A stretch of 64,000 bases of DNA from Sediminibacterium sp. Its GTDB lineage: Bacteria; Bacteroidota; Bacteroidia; Chitinophagales; Chitinophagaceae. Of this stretch, positions 1 through 8,265 are shown one piece after another. The stretch is taken from assembly GCA_017537025.1 (NCBI GenBank), contig JAFWCB010000002.1:248001-312000 (forward strand), read 5' to 3'. How positions within the stretch are numbered: position 1 is the first letter of the stretch; every line of letters starts with the position of its first letter. The translations under genes and the position numbers were made by a program. A model generated the notes under the pieces. That model was not told the DNA's origin and ran no database searches. It saw only the letters and a program-made list of their open reading frames with translations.

Positions 1-33
1 CTTAGTTACTTAGTTTATCTATTTACTAAAAAC
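1..33. repeat. Fragment of an 8-nt periodic word array downstream of htrA
   Basis: The first 33 bases hold CTTAGTTA followed by CTTAGTTT and then degenerate copies, directly after the htrA stop on the minus strand. On the minus strand the word reads AACTAAG, which also occurs at 5213-5219. It looks like the edge of one of the gene-end word arrays described elsewhere in this window, but the rest lies outside the window. Confidence 0.4.
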
Positions 34-1557
34 CTATTCCTCAATTCTCAACGGATAAGTATATCTTCCTTCAAAGCCCGGATAAAATCCGTCGATTCGG
101 ATATTGCCGCTTCTAATTCCCGCTAATGCCTCTTTCAGTTCATCTATATTCTTCACTTCTTTTCCGTTCACTGCAGTTATTACAAAACCATCTTCCATTT
201 TACTCTTACTCAATAAGCCGGAACCTACTTTTTTTACCAATACTCCACCGGCAACATCATTTGCTGCTGCTACTTTTTTGTCTAAGTTAGCCAGTTCGCC
301 ACCTAATTTTTCAATTACACTAACATTCTTTACCACATCGGTATTACCGGCCTTGTTTTTTAAAGTTAGTGTTACCTCATTTTCTTTACCACCTCTTTTA
401 TAAGTAACGGTTACTTTATCGCCCGGTTTGTATCGCGTAAGTTGATCTTGTAGTTCCGACATGTTCGTTACGGGTTGTCCATTGAATTTTGTAATGACAT
501 CTTCCGATTTAATGCCGGCAGCATCAGCAGCACCTCCTTGCGGAACTTCTGTTACAAAGATACCTTCATTGGTTTTCCATTTTGTACCATATCTCTGATC
601 TAGTACTTTCTCATCTGCCTCGCCAATATTTTCAGGGATATAGCTAATGCCAATATATGCGCGTTGTACTCTTCCGTATTTCACTATATCAGTTACTATC
701 TTTTTTACCATATTTACCGGTATGGCATAAGAGTAACCTGCATAAGAACCGGTAGGAGAGGCAATGGCTGAGTTAATACCAATTAATTCTCCATTCGTAT
801 TTACCAGAGCACCACCGCTATTACCAGGATTAACGGCAGCATCTGTTTGAATGAATGATTCGATAGGACTTGCATCTTGCTGACGATTAATGCCGATAGA
901 TCGAGACTTAGCACTGATAATACCGGCTGTAACAGTAACGTCTAATGTAAAGGGATAACCAATAGCCAATACCCATTGTCCGAGTTTAGCTTCATCACTA
1001 TTACCATATACCAAATATGGAAGTGCTTTACCTTCAATTTTAATAACAGCAACATCACTGCTTGCATCTTGTCCGACTAAACTGGCTTTATAGGTTTTTT
1101 TATTTGCCAGCGTAACATTGATCTCATCAGCACCATCCACCACATGATTATTGGTAACAATGTACCCATCTTCGGTTATTAATACACCGCTACCACTGGC
1201 TCTTTGCTCGGGTAAAATGCGGGGACCGCCACCAAAGAAATCACCAAAATCATCACCAAATAAATCACTAAAAGGATTTCGCTGACGTTGCTGATTACTA
1301 GCAACCTGTTTTGCTTTAGTCCGTGTTTTGATATGAACTACCGCCGGAGTGGCGCTTGTTGCAGCAGCAGTAAAATCTACACCACCGACTGCTTTATTGC
1401 TATTTGTGCCGTAGAAACCAGCATAATTAACCGGCAGTTTACCTTGTTCCTGAATACCAGCATTTTGGCGTTCAACAAATTTCCCATAGCCCCAAACACT
1501 GGCTATGGCAGTCGTAGCACTTAGAGCTACAATGGTTAAACCTGTTTTCCAGTTCAT
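34..1557 (-). CDS. htrA: Do/HtrA-family periplasmic serine protease with two PDZ domains
   Basis: Periplasmic protease/chaperone for damaged envelope proteins. A signal anchor lies at residues 4-25. The trypsin-like domain shows the full triad: His138 in TNNHVV, Asp168 in SSDVAVI and Ser247 in NPGNSGGAL. A PDZ domain follows (roughly 310-400) and a second, more divergent one ends the protein (roughly 425-500), the usual Do layout and length. A Gly/Phe/Asp-rich linker near residues 95-112 precedes the protease domain, as in other Bacteroidota homologues. An in-frame TTG lies three codons upstream; I chose the ATG at 1557, which begins MNWKTG, giving 507 residues. Confidence 0.93.
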   Translation of the reverse strand: MNWKTGLTIVALSATTAIASVWGYGKFVERQNAGIQEQGKLPVNYAGFYGTNSNKAVGGVDFTAAATSATPAVVHIKTRTKAKQVASNQQRQRNPFSDLFGDDFGDFFGGGPRILPEQRASGSGVLITEDGYIVTNNHVVDGADEINVTLANKKTYKASLVGQDASSDVAVIKIEGKALPYLVYGNSDEAKLGQWVLAIGYPFTLDVTVTAGIISAKSRSIGINRQQDASPIESFIQTDAAVNPGNSGGALVNTNGELIGINSAIASPTGSYAGYSYAIPVNMVKKIVTDIVKYGRVQRAYIGISYIPENIGEADEKVLDQRYGTKWKTNEGIFVTEVPQGGAADAAGIKSEDVITKFNGQPVTNMSELQDQLTRYKPGDKVTVTYKRGGKENEVTLTLKNKAGNTDVVKNVSVIEKLGGELANLDKKVAAANDVAGGVLVKKVGSGLLSKSKMEDGFVITAVNGKEVKNIDELKEALAGIRSGNIRIDGFYPGFEGRYTYPLRIEE

Positions 1558-1681
1558 ACGATTCAATAGTTATTTTTTAAAATATTTCAAAATATATGCC
1601 TATTCGATAGCAAATAAACGAAGCTGTTTAATTGACAGTTCCCCGATGACACCATTTAACAAATGTTTTTCGATTTGACGG

Positions 1682-2680
1682 TTATAAAGCCTTCAAAAAT
1701 GCCATAGTGTCTACCCCATCGGGGTAATCAAACAAAGATGGGCGCTGCGCCTCGCCAAATGCAAGATAACCTTCTCCTACAATACATTGAATATCTTCTT
1801 TCGGTTCTAGCATGCCCGGTATTTCTGCTCTATCTGTATAGTATTTGTAATGAACCTGACTAACGGGTGAGAAAGGAGAATTGTTCTCTGTGAGAATAAT
1901 GGAATCATTCGTCATGTAATACTTCCCACCCATGATCAACAGGGCCAAATGATAATCATAATTGTGCTTATATTTATGATAATCCATAAAATGCGCATAT
2001 TGCTTCAGTACTTCTAATAAAGGTTTAAAATCGTAGTTTGCAGGTACTATTAACTGGGTAATATTCCGGCAGCCTAATCCAAAATATTGTTGGATATCCG
2101 CCGCTAATGCCGATAGCTGAGCAGCTGTCTCATTTCCACTCAAAACTGCTACAGATGTGCGATTCCTCCGAATGATATGAGGATATTTACCAAAATAATA
2201 ATCAAAATATCTACTCGAATTATTGCTCCCTGTGGCAATATAGGCATCGCAGTTTTTTAACTGATCAGCAAAAGCGATATCGTTTTGTATTGTTACTTCT
2301 CTAGCATATAATTGCTGAACCAGATGCTTGATAAGTATCTCATCTTTAGAAGAGGCTTTTATAACAGCAGTATGTCCTGAAATAAATACGGATAACAGAT
2401 CGTGAAAACCTACCAAAGGAATATTACCGGCCATTACTATTCCGACTGTTTTTGGGGAAGTATTTTCAGCAGACAAGTCATAGGCAGCAGTCCAAGTTTC
2501 TAATACGGAAGGCTTCAAAAAATGAGTAGCGATATTGGAAACGGCTAATTCTATAAACTCAGGTATAAACCATTGATTTTCGCGGTAAGCCCGGTCTTTT
2601 ATGGCTTCCCATGTAGGATCTTTGCTCAACATATATTCCCCAAGTTGGGAAACTAATCGAATTCGTTCTTGTAAAGTCAT
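1682..2680 (-). CDS. LuxC-like acyl-CoA reductase
   Basis: Predicted NADPH-dependent reductase of fatty acyl-CoA (or acyl carrier) thioesters to aldehydes, in the aldehyde dehydrogenase superfamily. Visible marks are the nucleotide-binding stretch VGIVMAGNIPLVGFHD (79-94), the IATGSNNSSRYF loop (148-159) and the catalytic cysteine Cys204 in FGLGCRNITQ. At 332 residues it is shorter than bacterial LuxC (about 480), as in other Bacteroidota members. It diverges from the ferredoxin gene across 59 bp carrying back-to-back promoters. No luciferase or fatty acid reductase partners are present, so the physiological substrate is unknown; wax ester, alkane or aldehyde metabolism are guesses. Confidence 0.82.
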   Translation of the reverse strand: MTLQERIRLVSQLGEYMLSKDPTWEAIKDRAYRENQWFIPEFIELAVSNIATHFLKPSVLETWTAAYDLSAENTSPKTVGIVMAGNIPLVGFHDLLSVFISGHTAVIKASSKDEILIKHLVQQLYAREVTIQNDIAFADQLKNCDAYIATGSNNSSRYFDYYFGKYPHIIRRNRTSVAVLSGNETAAQLSALAADIQQYFGLGCRNITQLIVPANYDFKPLLEVLKQYAHFMDYHKYKHNYDYHLALLIMGGKYYMTNDSIILTENNSPFSPVSQVHYKYYTDRAEIPGMLEPKEDIQCIVGEGYLAFGEAQRPSLFDYPDGVDTMAFLKAL

Positions 2681-2698
2681 TATAGCGCCTTATTTTTG
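2669..2698 (+). promoter_or_regulatory. Bacteroidota-type promoter for the ferredoxin gene
   Basis: TTG at 2669-2671 is followed after 19 nt by TATTTTTG at 2691-2698, a perfect TAnnTTTG -7 box. It lies 41 nt before the ferredoxin ATG; the -33 box is inside the first codons of the divergent acyl-CoA reductase gene. Confidence 0.6.
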
Positions 2699-2704
2699 GA
2701 ACAG

Positions 2705-2712
2705 CAAATGTA
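2705..2712 (-). promoter_or_regulatory. -7 promoter box for the acyl-CoA reductase gene
   Basis: CAAATGTA on the plus strand reads TACATTTG on the minus strand, a perfect TAnnTTTG. It lies 24 nt upstream of the acyl-CoA reductase ATG. A TTTTG is about 15 nt further upstream, slightly closer than ideal. Only six bases separate it from the opposing ferredoxin -7 box. Confidence 0.45.
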
Positions 2713-2739
2713 AATTCACTAATCCAACAAAATAAGACT

Positions 2740-3087
2740 ATGGCTATTAAAATAACAGAAGAATGTATTAATTGCGGAGCCTGCGAGCCCGAGTGTCCTA
2801 ATAATGCCATTTATGAAGGTGGTGTAGAATGGGCGATCGCTGATGGAACCACTATTAAAGGCCCTTTTACCTTAATGGATGGTACTGTAGTTGATAGTGA
2901 TCAGCGTTTTGAGCCTATCAGTGTTGATACTTACTATATTACGCCTAATAAATGTACTGAGTGCCAGGGTTTTCATGAAGAACCTCAGTGTGCGGCTGTT
3001 TGCCCGGTCGATTGTTGTGTTCCCGATGAAATGTACCGTGAAACCGTAGACGAGTTAATGGCGAAAAAGGAAAAAATGCATATATAA
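2740..3087 (+). CDS. 2[4Fe-4S] ferredoxin (YfhL/Alvin type)
   Basis: Small cytosolic electron carrier of 115 residues. The first cluster motif is CINCGACEPECP near residues 10-21. The second has the spacing C-x2-C-x8-C-x3-CP (CTEC then CAAVCP, roughly 69-86), the insertion typical of Allochromatium-type ferredoxins with very low potential clusters. A middle insertion (residues 30-60) is usual in Bacteroidota copies. The redox partner is not evident in the sequence; the divergent acyl-CoA reductase is NAD(P)H-type by family, so a direct partnership is only a possibility. A strong terminator overlaps the stop codon. Confidence 0.93.
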   Translation: MAIKITEECINCGACEPECPNNAIYEGGVEWAIADGTTIKGPFTLMDGTVVDSDQRFEPISVDTYYITPNKCTECQGFHEEPQCAAVCPVDCCVPDEMYRETVDELMAKKEKMHI

Positions 3088-3118
3088 AAGGGAAAAGATT
3101 CCTCACCTTTTCCCTTTT
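3086..3118 (+). terminator. Intrinsic terminator of the ferredoxin gene
   Basis: A 12-bp perfect stem (AAAAGGGAAAAG with CTTTTCCCTTTT) closes a 9-nt loop and ends in TTTT. The left arm overlaps the last base pairs of the TAA stop. Because the arms are A-rich and T-rich at their ends it may also work on the opposite strand. Confidence 0.8.
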
Positions 3119-3233
3119 GGGAGCGGGAAATATCACCCGCTGTAAAATGTTGTCGCCTAGGGCAACAATTATGTGGTAGTAAGGTAGAGCGATCTTTTTG
3201 CAAATGCAAGTTTTTAGCCGGAAATTTTTCAAT

Positions 3234-4217
3234 ATGAAGAAAAAAATTGCCCTCATAACAGGGGGATTGAGTGGAGAAGCACAAATAAGTTATAAGAGTG
3301 CCGTAACAGTCGGAAATAATATCGACCGCACCAAATATGATGTTTTTAAAATCGATATTAATCCAACCGGCTGGTGGTACGAAGCAGCAGATGGTAGCAG
3401 ATCGTCTGTAAATAGGAATGATTTCTCCATTATTGATAATGGAATTACTATAAAGATGGATGCCGTTTTACTTTGTATTCATGGTACCCCGGGAGAGGAT
3501 GGTAAATTGCAAGGCTATTTTGATATGCTGGGTATACGTTATACCAGTTGCGATGCAGCAACTTCAGCACTTACCATGAATAAAAGATATACAGTTGCTG
3601 TTGCAGCTTTTGGAGGCATTCATGTGGCTAAATCCATGCACTTGTTTAGACATACACCTATTGCTGCTGCCGATATACTTACGCATTTACAATTACCTCT
3701 TTTTGTGAAACCAAATAGCGGTGGTAGTAGTATTGGAATGAGTAAAGTTACACAAGCTAACGAACTGGAAGCTGCCCTGCAAAAGGCTTTTAAAGAAGAT
3801 GCGCAAATTTTAATAGAAGAGTTTATCAGTGGAAGAGAATTCACTATTGGTGTATTTAAACAAGCCGGTGTGATTCAGGTATTGCCTATCACAGAAATAA
3901 AAACGCATAATGAATTCTTCGATTTTGAAGCAAAATATCAGGGTAAGAGTGAAGAAACTACGCCTGCTCAAATTGATGATACAATGAGAGAAAGATTATC
4001 TGCTGCGGCAAAAAGGGTGTATGAAATTTTCAATTGCCGTGGAGTGGTGCGTATTGATTTTATCTACGATACCCACACAGGTAAACCCTATATGTTAGAA
4101 GTAAATACGGTGCCCGGGCAATCAGAGGCATCTGTTATTCCGCAGCAGGTAAAAGCGATGGGTATTAGCCTAACTGATTTTTATAGTGCAGTGATAGAGG
4201 AAGCGCTTCGCGTTTAG
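3234..4217 (+). CDS. ddl: D-alanine--D-alanine ligase
   Basis: Cytosolic ATP-grasp enzyme that joins two D-Ala for peptidoglycan precursor synthesis. The N-terminal domain begins KKKIALITGG; the ATP-grasp part shows FVKPNSGGSSIGMSKV, the LIEEFISGREFTIGV block and the C-terminal metal-binding MLEVNTVPGQSEASVIP (Glu and Asn ligands). The 327-residue length fits the family. In-frame TTG (3198) and ATG (3204) codons lie upstream, but the family start is the ATG at 3234. The next gene encodes a PASTA-domain envelope protein, consistent with a cell-wall pair. Confidence 0.93.
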   Translation: MKKKIALITGGLSGEAQISYKSAVTVGNNIDRTKYDVFKIDINPTGWWYEAADGSRSSVNRNDFSIIDNGITIKMDAVLLCIHGTPGEDGKLQGYFDMLGIRYTSCDAATSALTMNKRYTVAVAAFGGIHVAKSMHLFRHTPIAAADILTHLQLPLFVKPNSGGSSIGMSKVTQANELEAALQKAFKEDAQILIEEFISGREFTIGVFKQAGVIQVLPITEIKTHNEFFDFEAKYQGKSEETTPAQIDDTMRERLSAAAKRVYEIFNCRGVVRIDFIYDTHTGKPYMLEVNTVPGQSEASVIPQQVKAMGISLTDFYSAVIEEALRV

Positions 4218-4305
4218 TCGGGAAGTCCGAGAGTCCGTAAGTCGGTTAGAAGAACTTACATGCTATCACTTCCCGACTCACCGACTCCCGGACTCTCCGA
4301 CTAAA
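4213..4305. repeat. 8-nt periodic inverted array (AGTC / GACT words)
   Basis: AGTC begins at 4216, 4224, 4232 and 4240, exactly every 8 nt, with GGGA, CGAG, CGTA and GGTT as the variable parts. After a 24-nt centre GACT begins at 4275, 4283, 4291 and 4299, again every 8 nt. The 33-nt arms (4213-4245 and 4273-4305) match at 28 positions, and four of the five mismatches are A/G differences. The stop codon of ddl is inside the left arm. The element fills the gap between ddl and the PASTA gene. Confidence 0.85.
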
Positions 4306-4339
4306 TTTAAAATTGTACATTCGATTTAAATACACAAAC

Positions 4340-5158
4340 TTGTTCAAATTCATTACCAGTAAACCACTTTGGGTAAATATATTAGCCGGCTTGGGGTTAA
4401 TCATAATTATCGTGCTCTTATTTTTCGTCTCACTCGATTGGTTAACAGGGTATGGACATAAAGAAAAAGTGCCTTCCGTTGTTGGTCAGCATATTATAGC
4501 AGCACAAAAAATCTTAGAGGATAAAGGATTTCAAGTTACTATTCAAGATTCCGTATACATTGATACTGTGGCTAAACAGGCCATTATTCGTCAATCCCCG
4601 GAAGCAGATGCGGAAGTTAAAACAGGGAGAACTATTTATCTTACCGTAAACAGAACCATTCCTCCACAGGTAGAAATGCCTAATTTATCGGGCTTCTCAA
4701 TTCGTAGTGCCGAAATGTATTTACAAAGTTTAGGGTTGAAATTAGGATATGTAACGTATAAGCCAGATATCGCCAGAAATGCAGTACTAGAGCAGCTTTA
4801 TAATAATGCCCCGATCAAGCCGGGTACAAAAATCGCTATTGGTAGTGTGATCAGCTTTGTATTGGGTAGTGGCGTGGGTGGGGGTGATATAGATGTGCCT
4901 GAATTGGTTGGATTAACATTGGGTGAGGCGAAAGCCTATTTAAGCACGGTGAATATTAATTTGGGAGCTGTAGTAGCCAATGGTCCCATAAAAGACTCTT
5001 CTCTGGCATATGTAATAAAGCAAAATCCAAGTTATATTTCCAGTGAAACGGGCCCGAATGGAGAGAAGGTAATAAATAAAATTAAACAGGGTCAAGTAGT
5101 TGATTTGTATATTAGCGATACGGCTCCGGTGAAAGATACGAGTGTGGTTAGGCAGTAA
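4340..5158 (+). CDS. Membrane-anchored PASTA-domain protein without kinase domain
   Basis: Single-pass inner membrane protein with one transmembrane segment near residues 10-40 and three extracytoplasmic PASTA repeats (starting near VPSVVGQH, MPNLSGFS and VPELVGLT). PASTA domains bind peptidoglycan stems in other proteins; here they are not joined to a Ser/Thr kinase or a PBP, the usual Bacteroidota arrangement. No ATG exists near the N-terminus: candidate starts are TTG at 4313 and TTG at 4340. I prefer 4340 because relatives, as I recall them, begin MFKFIT-x-KPLWVN. Location after ddl supports a cell-wall sensing or structural role, not shown directly. Confidence 0.82.
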   Translation: MFKFITSKPLWVNILAGLGLIIIIVLLFFVSLDWLTGYGHKEKVPSVVGQHIIAAQKILEDKGFQVTIQDSVYIDTVAKQAIIRQSPEADAEVKTGRTIYLTVNRTIPPQVEMPNLSGFSIRSAEMYLQSLGLKLGYVTYKPDIARNAVLEQLYNNAPIKPGTKIAIGSVISFVLGSGVGGGDIDVPELVGLTLGEAKAYLSTVNINLGAVVANGPIKDSSLAYVIKQNPSYISSETGPNGEKVINKIKQGQVVDLYISDTAPVKDTSVVRQ

Positions 5159-5235
5159 ACAGTAGGTAGACCGGAGACGATAGACCGGAGCTAGGTATAG
5201 AGGTATATAAGTAACTAAGTAAATATGTAAGTAAA
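5154..5235. repeat. 7-nt periodic word array (single arm)
   Basis: From 5154 six consecutive 7-nt units begin with AG (AGTAAAC, AGTAGGT, AGACCGG, AGACGAT, AGACCGG, AGCTAGG). Periodicity then drifts to about 8 nt with AAGT at 5209 and 5217 and ATGT at 5225. The array starts on the stop codon of the PASTA gene and leads directly into the CTTCCCCC hairpin at 5237. Confidence 0.7.
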
Positions 5236-5236
5236 G

Positions 5237-5273
5237 CTTCCCCCGCCTAGGCGGGGGATTGAGGGGTGGGTTA
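5237..5273. repeat. CTTCCCCC hairpin element, copy 1
   Basis: Bases 5240-5257 form an 18-bp perfect palindrome (CCCCCGCC TA GGCGGGGG). The wider sequence, CTTCCCCC then GGGGATTGAGG then GGTTA, is closely matched at 19799-19834. It may act as a transcription terminator or as an exported structured RNA element; no T-run follows. Confidence 0.7.
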
Positions 5274-5303
5274 TTAAGGGTAAAATAAATAACTAAATAA
5301 ATT

Positions 5304-5615
5304 ATGAAAACGATTACTGTAGAAGAATTAAAAGCCAAAATTGATGCTGGTGAGCCCATTAATTTGGTAGATGTGAGAGAACCACATGAGCATGCCGAAT
5401 TTAATATAGGTGGTTTATTATTGCCACTTGGTAACGTACAAACCATGCAAATAGATGCTATAGAAGATTTGCGCGATCAAACGGTATATGTGTATTGCAG
5501 AAGCGGTAATCGCAGCGGACAAGCATGTTTAATGTTGGATACATTCGGGTTTAAAGACACATATAATGTAGTAGGGGGTATGCTAGCTTGGAAAGAGAAA
5601 TTTCAAGGGCAGTAA
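5304..5615 (+). CDS. Single-domain rhodanese-like sulfurtransferase
   Basis: One rhodanese domain of 103 residues, no signal peptide, so cytosolic. The active-site loop is YCRSGNRSG with the persulfide cysteine near residue 70; the conserved NLVDVREPHEH at 20-30 is present. Such proteins carry sulfane sulfur between partners, and the partner here is unknown. It stands alone between the CTTCCCCC hairpin and the DUF5686 gene. The family also includes phage-shock PspE-type proteins, so the physiological role is open. Confidence 0.88.
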   Translation: MKTITVEELKAKIDAGEPINLVDVREPHEHAEFNIGGLLLPLGNVQTMQIDAIEDLRDQTVYVYCRSGNRSGQACLMLDTFGFKDTYNVVGGMLAWKEKFQGQ

Positions 5616-5649
5616 AATCATTCGTGATTTTAGCAATTTGTTAAAGTTG

Positions 5650-5678
5650 AACCGGATAACAAAATATACGGTTTTTTT
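5650..5678 (+). terminator. Possible weak terminator after the rhodanese gene
   Basis: AACCG at 5650-5654 can pair with CGGTT at 5669-5673, followed by a T-run to 5678. The five-pair stem with a 14-nt loop is weak, so this is tentative. Confidence 0.35.
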
Positions 5679-5723
5679 GTAATGATATCTGAATAGCCTC
5701 TACTCACAGCTAACTCATATCTT

Positions 5724-8177
5724 ATGCAGAAAATATTGTTATCCATTTTTTTTCTTCTTATTTCTCATTTTATTTTCGGTGCCACTATCAGTGGTGAAAT
5801 CCTTTCAGCCAAAGATCAAAAGCCGTTACCTTTTGCTTCTGTTTTAGTGAAAGGAACTACAGTAGGTGTATCGGCCAATGCACAAGGTAAATTCAGCCTA
5901 CAACTGGAGCCGGGAGAATATACCTTGGTTTGTCAGAATGTAGGGTATGCTTCACAAGAAAAAAAGATATGGGTAACTAAAAATAACAGCATCATCAACT
6001 TTGCATTAGAGTCCCGGCAATATGATCTAAAAGACGTAGTGGTGAAATCAGGTGCAGAAGATCCGGCATATGCTATCATTCGAAAAGCCATTGAAAAACG
6101 GAATGAGCATTTGAAAGAAAACCAGAAATTTACTTGTGAGGTATATATAAAGGGGCAATTACAACTAAGAGATTATCCAAAAAAATTTTTAGGTCAGAAA
6201 GTAGACTTTGAAGATGGCGATTCCAGTAAAAGAAAAATGATCTTTTTATCTGAAACGGTTGCCCGTTACTCCAGAGAAAGCGTAGATAAGCAGAAAATAG
6301 AAGTGCTCTCTACAAAAGTGAGTGGGAGCAGTGATGGGTTTGGATTTAGTAGTCCGCAAATAATATCTTTCTACCAAAATACATTGAACTTCCCACGCAG
6401 CTTGAATCCCAGAGGATTTATTTCGCCGTTATCAGATAATGCTTTGGCTTATTATAAATATAAATTTGAAGGCACTTTCTATGAATATGGGAAAGAAATA
6501 AGCCGAATTAAAGTAATACCCAAGAGAAAATTTGAACCCTTATTCTCAGGATATATTCATATCGTAGAAAATGAATGGCGTTTGGAAAGTGTGGATCTGA
6601 AAATATTCAAAGAGCAGCAGATGCAATTGCTCGATACCCTCTCTATTCGTCAGCAATATGTTCCTGCGGGAGAGGGATGGGTTATTAAAAATCAAGTGAT
6701 ATACCCTGCAGGTAAATTCTTTAGCTTCGATTTCTTTGGAAGTTTTGTGCAGGTATATGATAAATTTAATTTGACTCCTGCTTTTGCCAAAAAAGAATTC
6801 AATAATACGATACTCAAGTATTACGACAGCTCCAATAAAAAACCACTGGCTTATTGGGATAGCATTCGACCCCTGCCGCTTTCACCAGAAGAAATAAAGG
6901 ACTATAAAAAGAAAGACAGTTTAGAACAAGCAAGAAAAGATCCGCGTTATTTAGACTCGCTCGATAAAAAAAGAAATAAACTAACTATCGGAGGACTCTT
7001 GTTAACCGGACAATCTATTAGCAATCAAAAAAAGAAAACCTACACTAGTTTCGATCCTCTTTTACAAACACTAAATTATAATACGGTTGAAGGTGCTGTA
7101 GTTCAATTTTCTCCAACAATTCGAAAAGAATTAGAAGGTAGAAAAAACTGGTCGATAACACCTCGTATCCGTTGGGGGATCACCAATCAGCATGTGAATC
7201 CATCGCTTGATTTGGGTTATACTTTCGGGAAAAAATATGTTCAGTCATTAACGCTTTCAGGAGGAAGAAAAGTTTTTCAATTCAATAATGCAGACCCAAT
7301 TTCTGAACGCATAAATTCATTGTATACTTTATATAGTCAAGAAAATTTCATGAAAATTTATGAGGCCGACTATTTAAAACTAGGATATAGTACAGGTATC
7401 GGAAGTGGGTTAAATGTGTCTGCTAATTTTCAATTTCAGAACCGATTGCCATTAGCGAATTTACCCGATGTAGTGTACTGGGGGAAAGATAAAGGAAGAG
7501 CCATTACTCCAAATTATCCATCAGACATCACAAATGTGGCGATGGTTTCGAATAAAGCGTCACTATTAACCATTGGTATTAGTTGGAGGCCGGGCGGTAA
7601 GTATATCGAGTTCCCGGATCGTAAAGTAGCCATCGGCTCTCGCTATCCCACACTATCTGCTTCGCTAACGCAGGGTATTAACGGTTTGCTGGGAAGCAGC
7701 TCCGATTTTACGAAATGGCGTTTTAGTGTTACCGATGAAATGAATCTAAAATTATTCGGTCGTATAAACTACCGATTTAATATGGGAGGATTTTTACATG
7801 CCAACGCTGTTGCACTACCCGATTACCAGCACTTTTTGGGTAACCAAACTATATTTGCCAGCGAGTTTACCAATAGTTTTCAATTAGCCGGTTATTATGA
7901 GTTAAGCAATATATCTAATTTTTATTCCAGTTTTAACATGGAGTATCATTTGAATGGTTTTTTAACCAATAAAATTCCCGGCTTTAAAAAGCTGAATTGG
8001 TTTTTAGTAACAGGTATTAATGCTATCGGGATTAATCAAGGAAAAAATTATAATGAGTATTTTATCGGGTTAGAAAATATATTGAAAGTAATTAGGGTTG
8101 ATTTTGTACAATCCTTTAATGGCAACATTAGTGGAAGTAGAAATGGGCTTCGGATTTCGATTCCGCTGATTCGTTAA
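5724..8177 (+). CDS. DUF5686 outer-membrane protein with carboxypeptidase-like regulatory domain
   Basis: Exported protein of 817 residues. A signal peptide (residues 1-20) is followed by a CarboxypepD_reg-like beta-sandwich (about 21-105: ISGEILSAKDQKPLPFASV and the VSANAQGKFSL turn) and then the long DUF5686 region, whose C-terminal half has alternating beta-strands consistent with an outer-membrane barrel and ends in SIPLIR. The family is restricted to Bacteroidota and has no assigned biochemical function. It looks like a TonB-receptor relative lacking a plug domain. Monocistronic by spacing. Confidence 0.85.
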   Translation: MQKILLSIFFLLISHFIFGATISGEILSAKDQKPLPFASVLVKGTTVGVSANAQGKFSLQLEPGEYTLVCQNVGYASQEKKIWVTKNNSIINFALESRQYDLKDVVVKSGAEDPAYAIIRKAIEKRNEHLKENQKFTCEVYIKGQLQLRDYPKKFLGQKVDFEDGDSSKRKMIFLSETVARYSRESVDKQKIEVLSTKVSGSSDGFGFSSPQIISFYQNTLNFPRSLNPRGFISPLSDNALAYYKYKFEGTFYEYGKEISRIKVIPKRKFEPLFSGYIHIVENEWRLESVDLKIFKEQQMQLLDTLSIRQQYVPAGEGWVIKNQVIYPAGKFFSFDFFGSFVQVYDKFNLTPAFAKKEFNNTILKYYDSSNKKPLAYWDSIRPLPLSPEEIKDYKKKDSLEQARKDPRYLDSLDKKRNKLTIGGLLLTGQSISNQKKKTYTSFDPLLQTLNYNTVEGAVVQFSPTIRKELEGRKNWSITPRIRWGITNQHVNPSLDLGYTFGKKYVQSLTLSGGRKVFQFNNADPISERINSLYTLYSQENFMKIYEADYLKLGYSTGIGSGLNVSANFQFQNRLPLANLPDVVYWGKDKGRAITPNYPSDITNVAMVSNKASLLTIGISWRPGGKYIEFPDRKVAIGSRYPTLSASLTQGINGLLGSSSDFTKWRFSVTDEMNLKLFGRINYRFNMGGFLHANAVALPDYQHFLGNQTIFASEFTNSFQLAGYYELSNISNFYSSFNMEYHLNGFLTNKIPGFKKLNWFLVTGINAIGINQGKNYNEYFIGLENILKVIRVDFVQSFNGNISGSRNGLRISIPLIR

Positions 8178-8189
8178 ATGAGATTATTA

Positions 8190-8197
8190 TATCTTTG
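8190..8197 (+). promoter_or_regulatory. -7 promoter box for trhO
   Basis: TATCTTTG is a perfect TAnnTTTG box, 68 nt before the trhO ATG. No clear -33 TTG is present at the expected distance, so only the -7 element is supported. Confidence 0.4.
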
Positions 8198-8265
8198 TAC
8201 TGTTTGGCTGCCCTGCAAGCAGCTCCGAAAGGAACACCGTTTATCGTTGTCTAAATAAAAAAGAT

